A stretch of 64,000 bases of DNA, from positions 27,233,249-27,297,248 of the forward strand of contig OZ038423.1 of assembly GCA_964036155.1 (NCBI GenBank). Direction: 5' to 3'. Numbering within the stretch: the first letter of the stretch is position 1; each line of letters starts with the position of its first letter. The notes under the pieces were generated by a model. The model did not search any database, was not told where the DNA came from, and saw only the letters and a list, made by a program, of their open reading frames with translations. Positions 11,721-25,613 of the stretch are shown here, piece after piece. The stretch comes from Diploscapter coronatus (Eukaryota; Nematoda; Chromadorea; Rhabditida; Rhabditidae). A program made the position numbers and the translations under genes.

Positions 11721-14700
11721 TGCTTCAAATTAGCTGTTTTCTATAAAATTCTTTTAGTTCAATTTCATTTTTTTACGGCTTTTTAATTCATAACTTATCC
11801 AAGTTTACTATTGCACCATAAACTTTGCACCTTTTCAAATTTACTAGGTGCCAGTCAGGTGTAAGATTCAGGCTTTCAGGGTGCAAAGCCACATGTCTTT
11901 GACTCTCTCTGAGTCTCTGACAGTGAGTTCTCGATTACCTCATGATATCCAGACTCTCTGATTTTCATATACTATTTCCCCAGTTCTGATTCATCGTATC
12001 TCTTATCACTATTTCTTCCTTTTCCCATCTTTTTCCCACTTACCTTTTATCACTATTTCACTATCTTTGCTTCTTTTCTGTCGTTTTAGAGAACTATTTC
12101 TCAAATTTATCTTCTCTTTCTCTATAACTTTGGTTTTATTTTTGATGTAAGAGAGCTTGCTCCCTCTCTCTTGGCAGATATCGCATTGTTTCAATCGATT
12201 GTCGGCAAAAAAGCAAGATCGCTTTTGATCTTCATTTTTGCAATTTTACTTTACAAAAATCTTCATCTTTCAAAGCTTCTTTACAAAATATTTTCAATCA
12301 TATTATAGTCTAAGTTTCAAAATATTAGCGGCTATTTTTCTATAACCTTACACCAATGCTGCTCTTCTATCCCTCTCAGCTAACAAAATAATCTTTCAAA
12401 ATTAACCCTCTTCATGGTAAGAAAGATCTTATCCAATCTTTTCCGAAGTCTCCAACTATATATATTTTTTTCAAAATTCTATCTATATTCTCAAAATACC
12501 TTTTAAAAATTGTGCGTTTCATAGTAAACAAGAAAAATTCAATTCGAGACTCATTTCAATAGGTATCAGTGATAAATTACCAAAAATCTTTCCAATTGAG
12601 TATAAATTCAATGAAGACATGAGGATCACTTTTGCCTTTATCACAGAGCCAACTTGATCCACCTTTACAATTAGATTATCATTCATCAAAAATAGTCAGT
12701 CAAAATCTAACTTCACCATTACTCACACTAATTGTCGGTAAAAATTCAATAGTTGAATAGAACCCATGTCCGTGTTCGTGTCTGTCTGTTTTTCTGTTTT
12801 TACATCATCGAGTGGGGGCAATTTCTTAGAGGTAAAAAGGGAGGAAGACACTGCCAAATGACTGCCTGCTTGTGGTGCTTGACATACCCGTTTGCCCCTT
12901 CAACTGATGAGTCTTTTTACCTAGCCTTTCCATTCATTTTTGCCTGACTTATCCAGCCATTTTCATTGGAATATTGGAAGTGCTCATTTAGTTTTAACAG
13001 CATCATCAGTTCTAAGAAGTTTGCTGACCTCTAAATTTGACCATGCCATCATAGATTTGAGTCCATGAATTTTAGAGTCTCGCGATAAATCGAACTGATT
13101 TAAATTTGAAGCTTTTTCATAGATCTTCATTATTTAACTAATTATATATTGCGGCTAGATGCTAGGATTATGACTGAATATCCAAAATTTCCATGTCTTA
13201 TCATAGGAATAAGAATTTACCGATAGTTAATCTGATTCCTTCCAAATAACCTTACCCCTTTCTCTCTCATTTACCCACCCATTTGTCCCTTTCTTTCCGC
13301 TTTGTAATGGTAGGCTAATTTGTGAATTTCCGAACGGTCGAATTCACATCTAGGAGAGATTTGATGACTACGTGCTGTTCAAATTCTCCGATGCAGCGCA
13401 TTGACTTAGGACTTTAAAGGTCTATGTTTCAAATGAGTAGAAGGCTGAGATGAAATCTTTTTATAGCCATTGCTTGTTCTACTTTATGTATTAAACTGTT
13501 TATAATCATCGGAAAAGTTATCACTGAATTTAACATTTGCGTATTTTATTAATCTTTCAAACATTTGAAGTATAAATTTTACAAATCTCTCTTTAGGGTT
13601 TATTTTTATAATTTCACTAGTAAGTCAATTCAGTAAACCACTATAAAAACAACATCCAAATTGTTTTATACGAATTTCCGAAGCTTAAACTAAACTTTCA
13701 GAGTTTATCCATATTCTTAAAGTTGCTTATAACGGTTTGAAATTCCCTTAAATCTGTTTATCCCAAACTTATCCTTATTATTGTTTAGGAATCTTCGTTT
13801 TAGATGTGCTTACAGAAATCGACGCTCATCTGTTATTTTCCTATTATTGGCACATCACATTTGAATGTCTTTAGTATGGGTCTATCTATCGCGCACTGTT
13901 TTCCTATTCTCCTAAAACTCCCTCTGAACCCTCTAAATATCTCAATTTCACACAGTATTTCCCTGAAGCCTTCATCTTTTCCCTATCTTAATTTCATATG
14001 ATATTTAGCCCATCCTATTCTAAGCATCTGTTGCTCGTTTTAAGTCAACCGCATTATCCAATAGATCCTGGATCCTTAGCTCCAAGGGATAGGGGCGTTT
14101 ACGCATTCACTTTAATATGTTTCTGCCCTCGGGGATATACCCCAAGTGTGGTATTAATTTCCGCTCTCTATGCAGTTGGAATTTTAGATCGATTCAAGGA
14201 ATTTCAAGAAACATTTAAATAGCATTTTCGCCTGAATATTATGCACTTCATGCGATATTCCAGCTCAAATTGTCTAAGGTTAAAAAATTGTAGATAGCAA
14301 AAAGCGCTCCACCTTTCTATATCAGATGATAGGTACCGTATATATTCGAACATAATAAATTTCCTCCCATGACATTTCTATCTTTTCTAGATGCTATCAG
14401 AAGAGAGTCATTTTCAAGGTACGAAGTGCTCTGTCGAAAACCATACGTTCTTCATTTTTCAACTTCCATAATTAAGGGGAAAGTCATATGGATGCAAAAG
14501 TTAAGTGGGGGCGAGCAGAAATGGTAAATGACACAAAGAAGAACGAGGAATGGAATGAAAGACAGACGGTGCGAATTCGCTCTTCCCTTTCAACACACAA
14601 AGGCAATTTGTGAAGAGAGGCGGAAGGAGAAACCTCGGCGAGGCGCGAGCGCGTCCCCTTTCTGAAAAATTTCTAATTCTCTTTTACTCATTCTTACAGC

Positions 14701-17700
14701 CATAACTTTACCGAGTTTTTCATCGTCATCAGTTTTGAAAATTTCCGCCTTGTCGAAAAAATTTCAGAGTCTTAGAAACCGTTCTTCTTCTTATTGAACA
14801 AAAATTTGATTCACAGGTTCTAATCGTCTCAGAAGAATTAGAAGTTTCCAAGTTTTTCCAACTCTTGAAAAAAATTAGACCGATCAATCTCCGACCCGTC
14901 AGCATAATTTAAGGTAGATCTAAGTTCGAGCGTTTTTCATCCACTAACCATTTTGTCCTTGCAATTTTTCTTTCTCCGACGCTCCAAAACTGTCAATCTT
15001 CTCAACCCAAATCTGCCCCGTTCGTTTCTCCCTTCGAGTTGTCAATTTATCCTCCACGATTTCAGCACAACTTCTCCATTCTTTCGTACGTAATTTTTCA
15101 AAGTCTCACAAAACAGCAAGTGTAGACGCGATTTTCGTTGGACGAATGTTTTGGCAGCGGCTAATTGATGGGGTCCGCGCGCACGTTCAGTTCAGTGAAG
15201 GAATCGGATTTCATCACTCCAAAGTTGCATCAATTCTAGTCGCTTAGTTGATTGAGATTTAGTGAGTTACTGTACCTTTTTCCTTCTGGAAATTGGTATC
15301 TTTTATGTAACTCCTTTCTTTCGGTATAAAAAATGAAGAGAACTTCAGTGTCTGCATTATCCAGAAAGTGAAGTTTTCGAAATTTGACTGTAACCAAAAT
15401 TAGGTGAAGGTTGATTTTTGAGAAAAAAACTACCCCGATCCTCAAGGTGTTTATCTATACCCGCCCTAAATCTAATTGCAGGGTTGTCAACCGCATTCAT
15501 AATCGCTCTCCCCTTATCTCAATATCTTTTCTTATTTTCTCTTCAAATGCCATTGTCTTTAGTCAAACGTTTATTTTATACCAGACGGATATCGGTTTCT
15601 TATCGGAATCTCGATGCTGTAACCTCTATCCCATCTCCTCTATCATCATGATATTAATCTTGTTAGTGCAAAGGTGTGTCGCTCGCCTTTTTTACTTTCC
15701 TAGAGTTCTACGAAAATGCAATACGTTTCAATGAGTCAATTAATTCGCGATTGTTTACTCGGTTTTAACGAGATTAAGAGTTTCGAGCTATCGCAAAATC
15801 TAAAATAGAAGTCCATGTATTTCTTTTTTCGACCCCCAAATTAAAAGAAGAATGCATTTTTCAAATCAGCATAACTTTTCATCTAATGATCGTAATCACT
15901 TCAAAGCAAGACTAAATCCACTCTGCACACACTGAAAATATTATAAAACACTTTATAAAACGATCTGAGTTGGGTAGTGGGTAGGTTCGGCATTTTAGAG
16001 GGTGGACTTCTATTTTAGGTTTTACCGTATTTTAAAATTTAATTCTGCTTTTTGTATCATGTTCTTCTGAAACGTAGCAGTATCATAATTTTGATTACGT
16101 TATATTTCTCAATTCAAAGAATTTCATTCGAAATTGTATTATTTTTACACAATGCACTTTTAAGATATGACGTCCTTCAAATTTTTCCTATCTTCGATTT
16201 GATGCACTTTGAACCATCTTCAATTCGCAACATTTGCCCATGACTTTGTTTACAGTTTCCTCATTCTTCCTATTCATATTCTTGTATCTTTTGTCGCGTC
16301 TACGGGATTTTCTCGGTGGTGTTTTGCATCTCTAACCCCGGACATCGTCCGCTCAGGCCAGCTTATGGCAAAAGGACTTGGCCGGGAACAAAGAATCGAG
16401 AAGAAGAAGAAGGGGGATCTGACCGTGCCAAGAGATTAGGCCAAAAGACAGATTGCGGGTTTCTTTATCCCCTCTCTAAATCTTTATCCTTTCTTCCCCC
16501 AGCCCTACAGTTGTAATAACAATATTTATTCCCTCTTGTTCTATGCCCTGTCCTGACCGCAGAAGATCAGCTGTGGCAGAATAGTATCGTTCAATCATTT
16601 ACTCCCGGCCTTTATGCTAGGTTTGCAGCTTTTCTTTGTTCTGCCTTGTCACCCAGCTTGTCAATGTATCTCTCGCGTGCTACTACTAGAGATCTTTTCC
16701 GTTCAGTTTAGCGTATCCTATCGTAAAACAGGCGTTCAATAATGAATTAGATCGTAAAGTTTTCAAATCTCCCTCTTCGTAGACTTCGATATTTTTCTCG
16801 AGTACAAGTTCTCTTCATTTACAGTACTTTCGAAGTCGATATTCCTTCTTTGTCCTGCCTTTTAGCACTTCCACTTCCAGGCCTGTAATTTGGCCTTATA
16901 AGTTGTTTTATTCTTACCGCACTTTTCTCGACCAAATAATAACATCAAAACTCGCGAGCGCTGCAAGTTCTCCTGCTTGCTTTGTGTGGACTCAACCAAT
17001 TCACACCTCCCGTGGATCTAAATCCGTCTTGATCCCGTTTGATCCGCCTTTTCAAAGTAACGGTATTGAATTGTCCATTCTAGGCAAATAAGGTCACCCT
17101 GAGATTTCGAAATTCTTCGTTCTTTGTCAAAGTTTCATTTCCAATCTCTGAACCTCTTCTCTAATTTCCACGCCTTTCCAACCCAAAGTTTTGTGGTAAT
17201 TTGTTAATTGGGCGTAGGTGGATGGGTAGCGTTTTCACAGAGCGCCTCAACGCATGCACAATGAAGATGAATTAGCATGTTTGTGAAAAACGCGAGGCGC
17301 CCAATACGGTTTGAAGGGCAAATGGTATCTGCTGTTGTTCGATTTTCCGACTTTTAACGCGATCAATGCCAAGTAGAGATTTAGTGGTTCAATCTAATGC
17401 GTAGAGAAGACTTGAACTAAAACAATCGTGAGAACCATTAATTTTCCTCGAAAATTTTTTGTTATCAGGCATGCTCAAGATTTTCCCGGCCCCGTCTCGA
17501 AAAGTGCCTGTCCGTTCTAATTTTGATTTCTTTTGAAGTTTTTTTTTGTTCCAGATATGGCAAAAATGCGAAAATTTTTGACCCATTCCAGTAGAAATTC
17601 ACCCTCGTCCGTTTCCGTCCCAGGAAAATAAAATTTGAAGCATATCTGTTTGTCGCCACAACATCAACTGTGTACCTTAAGCTTTTTTCAGTCAATTGTC

Positions 17701-20700
17701 GGTCTTATTTCATACCATATCTCTGAACCAAGTACAAACCGTCCCAAGTCAAAACGTTCTCCATGACCCACATCCTCTTGAACTATGCATTAGAATCCAT
17801 CACTGAGAAATGATGGATGATGCGCACGGCACTTTGGATTTGAATTGGCGCCAGCAACTGTCAGAACAAAGCGATGCCGCGCAAGCACGATCCCTCCTGC
17901 ATCCGCCTAATTGAGCAGTTTACCATGTTAGTCTGCTAAATAAAGAGGGCGAAATAGGAAAATTGCGGTCTGGGAAAGTTGAAGAATGGAATGGAACAAA
18001 CCCAAGGAACTTGCTGGGGGGACGAACGCTCTTTCTTACCATTTCTTCTGCATAATAGAAATTGTCTTACTCCACAGCGTAAGGTAGGTGTTTTTCTATG
18101 CCGAAAAAGTGACATATTCGAGCGGGCGTCGAGGAATTGTGTGACATTCGAAGAAAAGTCTTCTTCGATCAACTATAAACCCAAATTTTCCAACAATAGC
18201 AATATTTTCCGCTAATTAATGACCCAAGCTGAAATTATCTTTGGAATGCGATAAACTTGCACACACGCGCGCTTGAGAAATGACCATAACATCGTCCCCT
18301 TCGTTGTACGCAGGTCGATAAATTGATTCAGCAAAGTGCGCCGTTCCCATTAGGAGGGGGCTATTTGGTGATTAGATAATTCGCGCGTGCTTCATAAACC
18401 TACTTCCGTTCCTATCTATCATCAGCCTAAATACTCGCATAGGGTGGTCGGCCGATTTCGAAATTTTCCTTTACTTTCTGTACTTTTCTGACCAGTGAAC
18501 CGGGGATCCGCTACTTTAATTATTATTGGATGAAACGTTCTTCTTTGTTGAGCAAGCGCCGTTCCATTAATAGAAAATCCGGTGGAATGGAAAACCTGGT
18601 GCGATTATTTTCCAATATTAGAATCGTTTCAATTGTTCTCCTCACGCTGTGCATATACCTGTGCTGCATCTTCATCCAGTTAGCTTCAGCTTTCGCTAAC
18701 TGGTCACGAAGCGCTATGGCGGTTCGCTCATCCCGACAAGAGGGACAGGGCTGCTGGATCTTGTTTCGCCCCCCAAGCGGATGTGTGCGTACGGGTCTTC
18801 GCCTTCGCTTTCTCCTCATCGTTTTCCTCATTTCCCTCATCCTTAGGCCAGTTTGACTGCTTCTTGCCGTTCATCCACTGCTGCGCGCATCCTAGCAAGC
18901 CATCGAACGAGCGCCCGGTCCAAGCGACGATTTCAAGCCCTCACTTTCCCTCGTCTTCACTGCCTTCACTTACGCCGAGATCGTCATCGGCCATTTCGCT
19001 TTCAGGATTTCGCTCCTCGACGATTCCTGTCCCTGTCACTATTCACTCGCATCTAAATCTCACTTAGGTTTTCCCATTTTAGATACTATCCGCACCTCAT
19101 TTGTCCAGGAGATGGCGATAGATTTAGATTTGCGCCCCCCACTCGTTGTTCAAGACAAGATTCGTTTCGATCTGGTAACCATGATCCAAATCTATTACTT
19201 CGAACAAACACCTTTCCGTTACTTCAGCTATTTTAACCGATGACTTGGACAAAATTAGCTCCAATCCAACTTTCAAAGTCTTGACCTTTCACTTATTCTT
19301 TTCGTTGAAATCCTGTATTGGGTGTTCACTTCTGCCGGCGCTTATTCTAATTATCGGCTGGGCTTCGCTGGCTCCTCCCCCTTTTCGAGGCGCCAAACGA
19401 GATCCGATCGTTTTCTCTTTCGATCGCCCTCCCTCCCTTCTTCCCTCCCTTTTCCTCACGGACTTCCTCTTTGCGTCTGGCGCCAGTCTTCGGGGTTTTT
19501 CTCCATTCTCCCTAACTTATCGTCGTCCTTACCTTCTTCCTTCTTTATCTCCGTTTAGCCTTGCAAAGTTCCCCCATGCCCCCATCCCTCTGGTTCCAAG
19601 CTTGTTCTCCTCCTTCCCGCGTTCAGACGTTCCCTCTCATCTTCGTCCGTCACATTTGTTTAGCATTCGTTTCCTTTCCCACATCTGCTTGCCCTAGCTG
19701 TTTCAAGTTTTTTTTCCATACAGACGATGTATTCATGCGCGACCTTCTTGACCGTGTATGAAGTAAGGGAGATTTGGCTTCGGATAGCAGGAAACAGCCA
19801 TTTTGGGTCATCATTGTTGAAAATTCGCATCTTGGTAATTCGTAGATAGCGATCTTGTTTTTGACAAGCTCCTAATTTACGAGCTGATTTCCTCTAACGT
19901 GACCACTTGTTCCATGCCGATATCCATCGCTCATCTGGATCATACAGGGATCCAGATTTGTCATCCTTTGTATCGACCGCTTCGCAGGCTCGCTTGCTCA
20001 CTCGATCGCTCCATCATTGTCAATTCGAGGTCAGCGAATCGCTTTCATTAGCCACTTGTTGCCGAGCTGCGATTCTCGTCAGCATGAGAACTTCTCATGC
20101 CAATTTTTATTTGATTTCCTGAAATGCCTAATTCTTCTTCGACTTCCACTCCCACTTCTTTCATTTTCCATTTCCAATCCTGCTTACTCATCCTGAACTT
20201 ATTCAGAGAAGCTAGCATTTTTATTGCTGACGAAGTGGTCTTCTTATTTTAGACAGTCTTATCAGTTTTCGCATCTCTTCCTCTTGTAGCGAAAGATCAC
20301 TGTACAAACTGCTGAGAATCACGGGAAGTGTTATTGATTTCCAAAATTCAATCGAGCAGGTTGTCGTCCTGGGATAGCCTTCCTTGCCCTGATGTGATCG
20401 TGCTGACGGGAAGTTGACGACCACTGTCTGTGCAAAGTCGCTTCCCATCCATTCGCTGGATCACTTCCTCGACTGACACGCTCTTCAGCCACTACGCTTT
20501 CTTCCTAGGCTAAATTATTTTCATCTTCAACCATTGACCCCGGGGTCTTCCATTTATAGTTTCCAGTTTCCATTTGTTTGCTCTCAAGTTTTTCCTCTTC
20601 CTCCGCACATTTTGCCTTTGCTCCTCCGTGTTTGTTGGAATGATCGAATTATGGAAGGATAGCCTTTCCTCTCGGCCTTATCAGGCGTGCCTATGTGAGA

Positions 20701-23630
20701 TGGTGATAAGGGCAGTTCCCCTTGGCTCTAGCAATCCTTCTATCGTTTCTATTTTCATAGGACTCACTTCCGCTTGAAATATTCGCAGCGATGAGTCGAT
20801 CAGATTATCATGCTTTCTATGGGTAAGCGACTAAATTGGGCTGTGACGAAACAAAGCGACGAATTTTTGCAGAAACTCCGAATCAAAAAGCACTAACACA
20901 GTATAGTATGCAGGACGTCATAGCCACCTTCCATTCCACCCATCAAACTAAATATTTACTTCCTTCTTTCATACGCGCGTCTGCTGTACCGATTTCCGTT
21001 TCAGATGTGCGGAAGAGAGAGAATTAGATGGACTCTGAAGTGCCCATTTTCCCCTATTCAACTCGAGTTTTCTGACCCACGCCGCTACCGCTCGCTCTCG
21101 CGCATGATGAGTATTCTTTCAATAAATGCAATAAAGTGAGCACTTCAACTCTTGCGCCTTCAAAGGTCACTTTTTCTGAATTCTGAACCGGGAAATTGTC
21201 TGAGCATTTTTGCGCACTATTTTAGAATAATTTTGTGATACTTTTCCGAGCTTGTGTTTTAGCAGGATCACGTTTACGCTCGGGGGAGTTGTTGACTAGA
21301 CTCATGATAGGCGTGTAGCGAAATTCGATACCTGTCAATGTTTGTAACGATTTGCATCGCGTTTTGCGCTGATTTCCGACAACTTTACGGTTCATTCGTG
21401 TTGAAGAGTGAGCTTTAAGGCTGATCATTTCCAAGGTCCATTTTGAATCCCGGATGTGGAATATCTTTGCTCGCATCCATTATGTTCTGCTAAGTTTCTG
21501 TTCATTCCCCTGAATTAGTCATAGTCTCGTTTCTTTCACGCACCAAAATTACTAATCATCGCTTCGCTGCTCACTCACCCCTAGCCCCGGCCCTATCTGT
21601 CGATGTTCTATTCCTTTGCCTTTCAACTCGCCGGCCAATTCATTGTCCTTTCATGCAGCGCATAGCCCGAGGTGCCACACCATCTTCGCATCCGCACCTC
21701 CATCCCTTTGTCATCGGCAAACTTCCCGTATTCTCCCTTTATCGAATATCATTTTGGATCTCTTTTCGCCGAGAATTCTTCCGATCGTCCTTTTGGCATT
21801 ATCTTCCAAATTCTAAAATTACTGTAATTGTCGCTCATTCTACTTTTATAACATAGCTAGTGATTCCGCAATTTATTAGTAATTATTGCAAAATTACCTC
21901 ATCGTTCTTTCTTCGCATAATTTTCGAAAAATTCAGCGAATGCAAAGAATTCCCGATTCTTCCGGTCATTTCAAATCGACTATCGATATCTTCAGAAATT
22001 TTTCTTCATTCCATCTTTCAACACTTGATAATTGATCATCAGGCGTTCTCATCAAGTGAGTCTTGAAACGGTCGTTTACCGTCGTTGATATCTCTGGCCA
22101 GTTTTCTTCGATTCATCCTTCTGTACTGGCAATAGATCGGTCCTTCCAGCTGATTTTATCGGCAGTACCAAATTGCTCCTCCTTCTTCCCTCAGAAACTG
22201 TTCTTGTGTTCGTTGTCTTTGCGGCGCTCCTCTCGAGAAATTTGTCGACTTGAATTGTCAATTGTCATCGAATTGCGCTCGCCGATGAATTGTCTGTGCG
22301 AATTAACTTCGACTTTGCCAAAAAAGTTACCTAAATTCTCAGCCTGTATTCTGAAACCATTCTTCATTATGTAGCGAAAACTATCGTTTCCAATATTTGT
22401 TGCCGTTTTTCACCACCTATTCTTCAACATGGGACGAAAGATGATTTTGATTTGGGCATTTCGAAAGTGTGGCAAGTGGAGAGTGAAAGAAGAGACGTCA
22501 AAATCAGTGTAATGTGATGAGAGAAGATGAAATTGCCGGAGTCCACAAAGAAAGCGAGAAATATAAGAGAGTAACTTCTCGCTCCTGCATTCGCCAATTT
22601 TTTGCTGCCCGCCGCGCCTGCCCAGAAGTCGAAGTTTTACTCATCTCTTCTTTTCTCCTTTCATTTCGCACAATATTTATTTCGCTAAATTTTTCCACAG
22701 CCCGAAGACAGACCGACTTTTTTTGTTTATTATTTCATCAGTTATCATCAAACCTCTTATCATTCGTTTTATTTCATTGAAGTCGTTGGTTTTCAATCTC
22801 AGGAAATTTTTCTCTAGCTATAGAACAAAATCTATGCAATTTTTATCAGTAAATCACTTTTTAGCGGTTTGATATCTTCATATCTGCAACTAACGGTTCT
22901 TTCAAATATTTGTTTCTCTATGTCATTCGTTATCAATTGAATGCAATTTCGCTTGTCTTCTTCATTTCGTCGTTTGTCTCCTCACCCTCTCCCGCGCGTC
23001 TGACCGAAACTCGTTCCTTCTCCACTGGTAGCCCCTCTCCTCGCTTCCTTTAACCATCATTGATTTTATCATTCTCCTCCCCTCCTTTCGAAGACTTCTA
23101 TCAGTTTTCTATCTTCGATTAGTTTATCAGTCAGCGCGAGCGAGCGCGTCTTATTCATTCCCCCTTCCCATCTTCCTTTCAAGTCGCTGCTGATTACACA
23201 GGACCCCAATTTTCGGTGATTCTTCCGTTCCCGACCAGCAAAATTGATCCCCTTTCCGGAATTTCAGATTTTCTACAAAATTCATGTCCTTCTCATAGAT
23301 GATGCCACTTTAGCTTCTATCCAAAGTTCTATATTGATTGTTGTTTGTGACTCTCAGATTAGTGATACCGCATGATTCATCTTTGTCACCAGACCGCTGA
23401 TAGTGATCTAAAACAGTCGAATAGCAGTTTCTCTTTTTACGAGATTCTAGGGCCATTTCCGGTCCATTTCAATTCCTCATTAACTCTCGCAATTTGTTTG
23501 CTAAAAATTCTTTGAATTCAAGGGCTCGTTCTGAAATCGTTTTCTTTCGCATTTTCAATCAATTTTCAGTTTCATAAATTTTCATTCAGGGAATGCAAAA
23601 GAGCGATTGAACGGGAAGACCAGAAATAAT
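11721..23630. other. About 12 kb without a convincing gene, pyrimidine-rich on the plus strand
   Basis: Long runs of T/C on the plus strand (for example 12.0-12.2, 15.4-15.7, 19.3-19.7 and 22.9-23.1 kb) give open frames full of Leu/Phe/Ser/Pro, none with a recognisable domain or a consistent exon chain. More balanced islands occur near 14.5-14.7, 17.2-17.3, 17.8-17.9 and 18.2-18.5 kb, with local CpG. The stretch ends at the first ETS exon of lin-1, so it may be the lin-1 upstream control region or a very long 5' intron. Apart from one inverted-repeat element (15.8-16.0 kb) I see no defined feature. Confidence 0.5.
15795..16023. mobile_element. Inverted-repeat element, about 229 bp
   Basis: The left end (AAAATCTAAAATAGAAGTCC) and the right end are inverted copies over about 21 bp with one mismatch; similarity extends a few bases outward (CG..AAAA). 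No coding capacity is seen between them. It is probably a MITE, but no clear target duplication was found. Confidence 0.6.
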
Positions 23631-23639
23631 TTTTGTCAG
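23631..23639 (+). promoter_or_regulatory. Splice acceptor upstream of lin-1 start
   Basis: TTTTGTCAG precedes the lin-1 ATG by about 44 bases. It is either a spliced-leader acceptor, making the ATG at 23684 the true start, or the acceptor of an intron whose 5' exon lies in the 12-kb region. The frame is open from the acceptor to the ATG, so extra N-terminal coding sequence cannot be excluded. Confidence 0.5.
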
Positions 23640-23683
23640 CTCCAGTTCGATCGTCGATAGTTAGCGTAGAAGAAAAGACAGCC

Positions 23684-25613
23684 ATGGACCAGATGGACGT
23701 GAAGCCGAAATTGAGCCTGTCTGCGTGCACGCCCTCGGTTGCCGGACCAATTGCGGGTCAGAATGCCTTAAGTGGGGCGGTCGATACGAACATCACTCTC
23801 TGGCAGTTCTTGCTCGAATTGCTCATCCAGGTAAACACTACACCTTTGGATTTAAAATCATGGCATTTTTCATTCAACACTACCTTCTTTATCCTAACTA
23901 TGACATCTTGTATTAAAAACCTCAACAAAAGATCAAGAGAAACCAATTTTCAGAACCAACATCCTCACCTTATCCAATGGACGAACACCGACGGCGAGTT
24001 CAAGCTGATCGACGCCGAAGCAGTTGCTCGACTCTGGGGAGCGCGCAAGGCCAAACCGCACATGAACTACGACAAATTGTCAAGAGCATTGAGATACTAC
24101 TACGACAAGAACATAATCAAGAAGGTATGATCGCAAAAAGATGAAGATCTTTAAAAATTGCCAACTCTCAGGTGATCGGTCAGAAGTTCGTTTACCGCTT
24201 CGTGAGCACCCCCGATGGCAATTATGCTGATCCAGTGGCCTACACGTTGAACCTCAGCAGAGTCATGACTGGACAGAGTCAGAAGGTCAATTCAGGGCTC
24301 TCGGAAGATATCAAGCCAGGTAAGCCCGAAGAAGAAAGCACTCTGAAGACCCAAAGGTTTTAGATCTGACACCTTTGAATACTCAAATTCGGTGCAATCC
24401 TACAATCACGGTGTCTCATGCTTCCACTTTGCCGACACCATCGCCAACGGATAGGTAGGGATCGATTATTTATTAGTGATCACAAAGTTAAAATTTTTAG
24501 TACTTGCTCACCTAATTCCGAGTCCTCGTCTGTCACGGGTCCATCTTTGCTGTCTCCTCCGCAATCCACTGCCTCTCCTCCTCTGATGCTTCTCTCCACG
24601 CCGTCGTGTTCCACTTCGGAATCAATCACTACGATGTCAACCCCTGCTACTGCGAACGGGAACTCAAGGAAGAGAAGGAACAATACTCCGTCGCCGAACA
24701 GGCAGGTCCCAGCCAAATCGATGAATCTGTCGTCGCCTGCTTCTGCGGATGCACCGAGACGTCCGAGACCTGATCCGGTTAGATAGCTTGAATAACGGGC
24801 TTTTTGAACATAATGTTTTTTCAGCTGAATCTTTCTGCGACGACAACTCTCCCGCCGGCGACGTCGTCCTCGCCTACAGCGATCTCGACGGCTACAAGCT
24901 CTGCAGCGCAGGTAACGTTTTTTTTTCCATTTTCTCAATTCTCTTGGTATTTTTCATATCCTTTTTCCATTGCTCAACTATAAGTCCTTGTGGTTCTAGA
25001 TTAGGCGATATTTTAAAAATTCTCTATCTTTCCGAACTACTTGTTCTCTGAAATTTTAGAGAAAGAAGAGCCTAATCAACTACACATAAGCTCTGGTCTA
25101 GTTTTATCACCTAATTTTCATGATTTAGATCAACTTCCTGCAGCAGATCTCCCCGATGCTGTTCCCTCAGATCTACGCGGCTGCGGCGCTGTCAGCCTCA
25201 CTCAACCCATATTCGCCGTTCCTCATGTCGTCGCCCTTTAGAAGTCCCCTGACGACTCCGAAGAACGCGAATAGCGATAACTCGAATCAGGGTGGTCAGC
25301 AGGTATGGGAAACTCTATCAAACTTGTCGAAAATTAGAAAACAGAATCCTCTTGACGTAATTATTGTCTCTGAATGTCAAGCTTCACACGGAAATGAATG
25401 AAACATCGAGAATTTCAGGTCTTCCAATTCCCACCTGCACCGAGCTGGTCATCTTCGTTGGTGAACCCGTTCGCGGCAATCATGTCCCCGATGCTTCCGA
25501 CAGCGAATGGAACGAATGGGACCAACTTCCGTTTCCCGTCTATGAACGGAAACAACGAAGGACTCAAAACGCCTACTCTCAAAACTCCACTGCCACTCTA
25601 CAACAATGACTAA
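23684..25613 (+). CDS. lin-1: ETS transcription factor, LIN-1/ELK family
   Basis: Eight exons (23684-23830, 23954-24124, 24172-24319, 24364-24454, 24501-24777, 24825-24911, 25129-25302, 25419-25613) give 429 residues; I recall about 441 for C. elegans LIN-1. The ETS domain (about 37-122) runs from [11 protein letters not shown] through EVARLWG-like [12 protein letters not shown], then [20 protein letters not shown] to GQKFVYRF. The middle is Ser/Thr/Pro-rich with many SP/TP sites and a basic RKRR cluster (242-245) like a MAPK D-site. The last exon holds FQFP (367-370) and a second FxFP, FRFP (402-405), the ERK docking motif that restrains LIN-1 in the Ras/MAPK vulval pathway (family knowledge). 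The start is the only good ATG before the ETS domain; an upstream exon remains possible. Confidence 0.9.

Noticed and set aside
17228..17292. Partial inverted repeat GCGTTTTCACA / TGTGAAAAACGC
   Set aside because: Only 11 bp with an unpaired T, and the surrounding GCGCCTC/GAGGCGC pieces do not line up as one stem. Too weak for an element call.
18523..18856. Overlapping open frames of about 105 residues on both strands, one with a membrane-like segment
   Set aside because: They are mirror images of the same skewed DNA. Neither has a family signature or flanking exons.
19245..19697. 150-residue plus-strand open frame in the pyrimidine-rich region
   Set aside because: Its Leu/Phe/Ser/Pro composition follows directly from C/T-rich DNA; there is no domain, no splice continuation and no methionine context of note.
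24480..24938. 152-residue minus-strand frame under lin-1
   Set aside because: It is the antisense shadow of lin-1 exons 5-6, Arg/Glu-rich because the sense strand encodes Ser/Pro/Thr.
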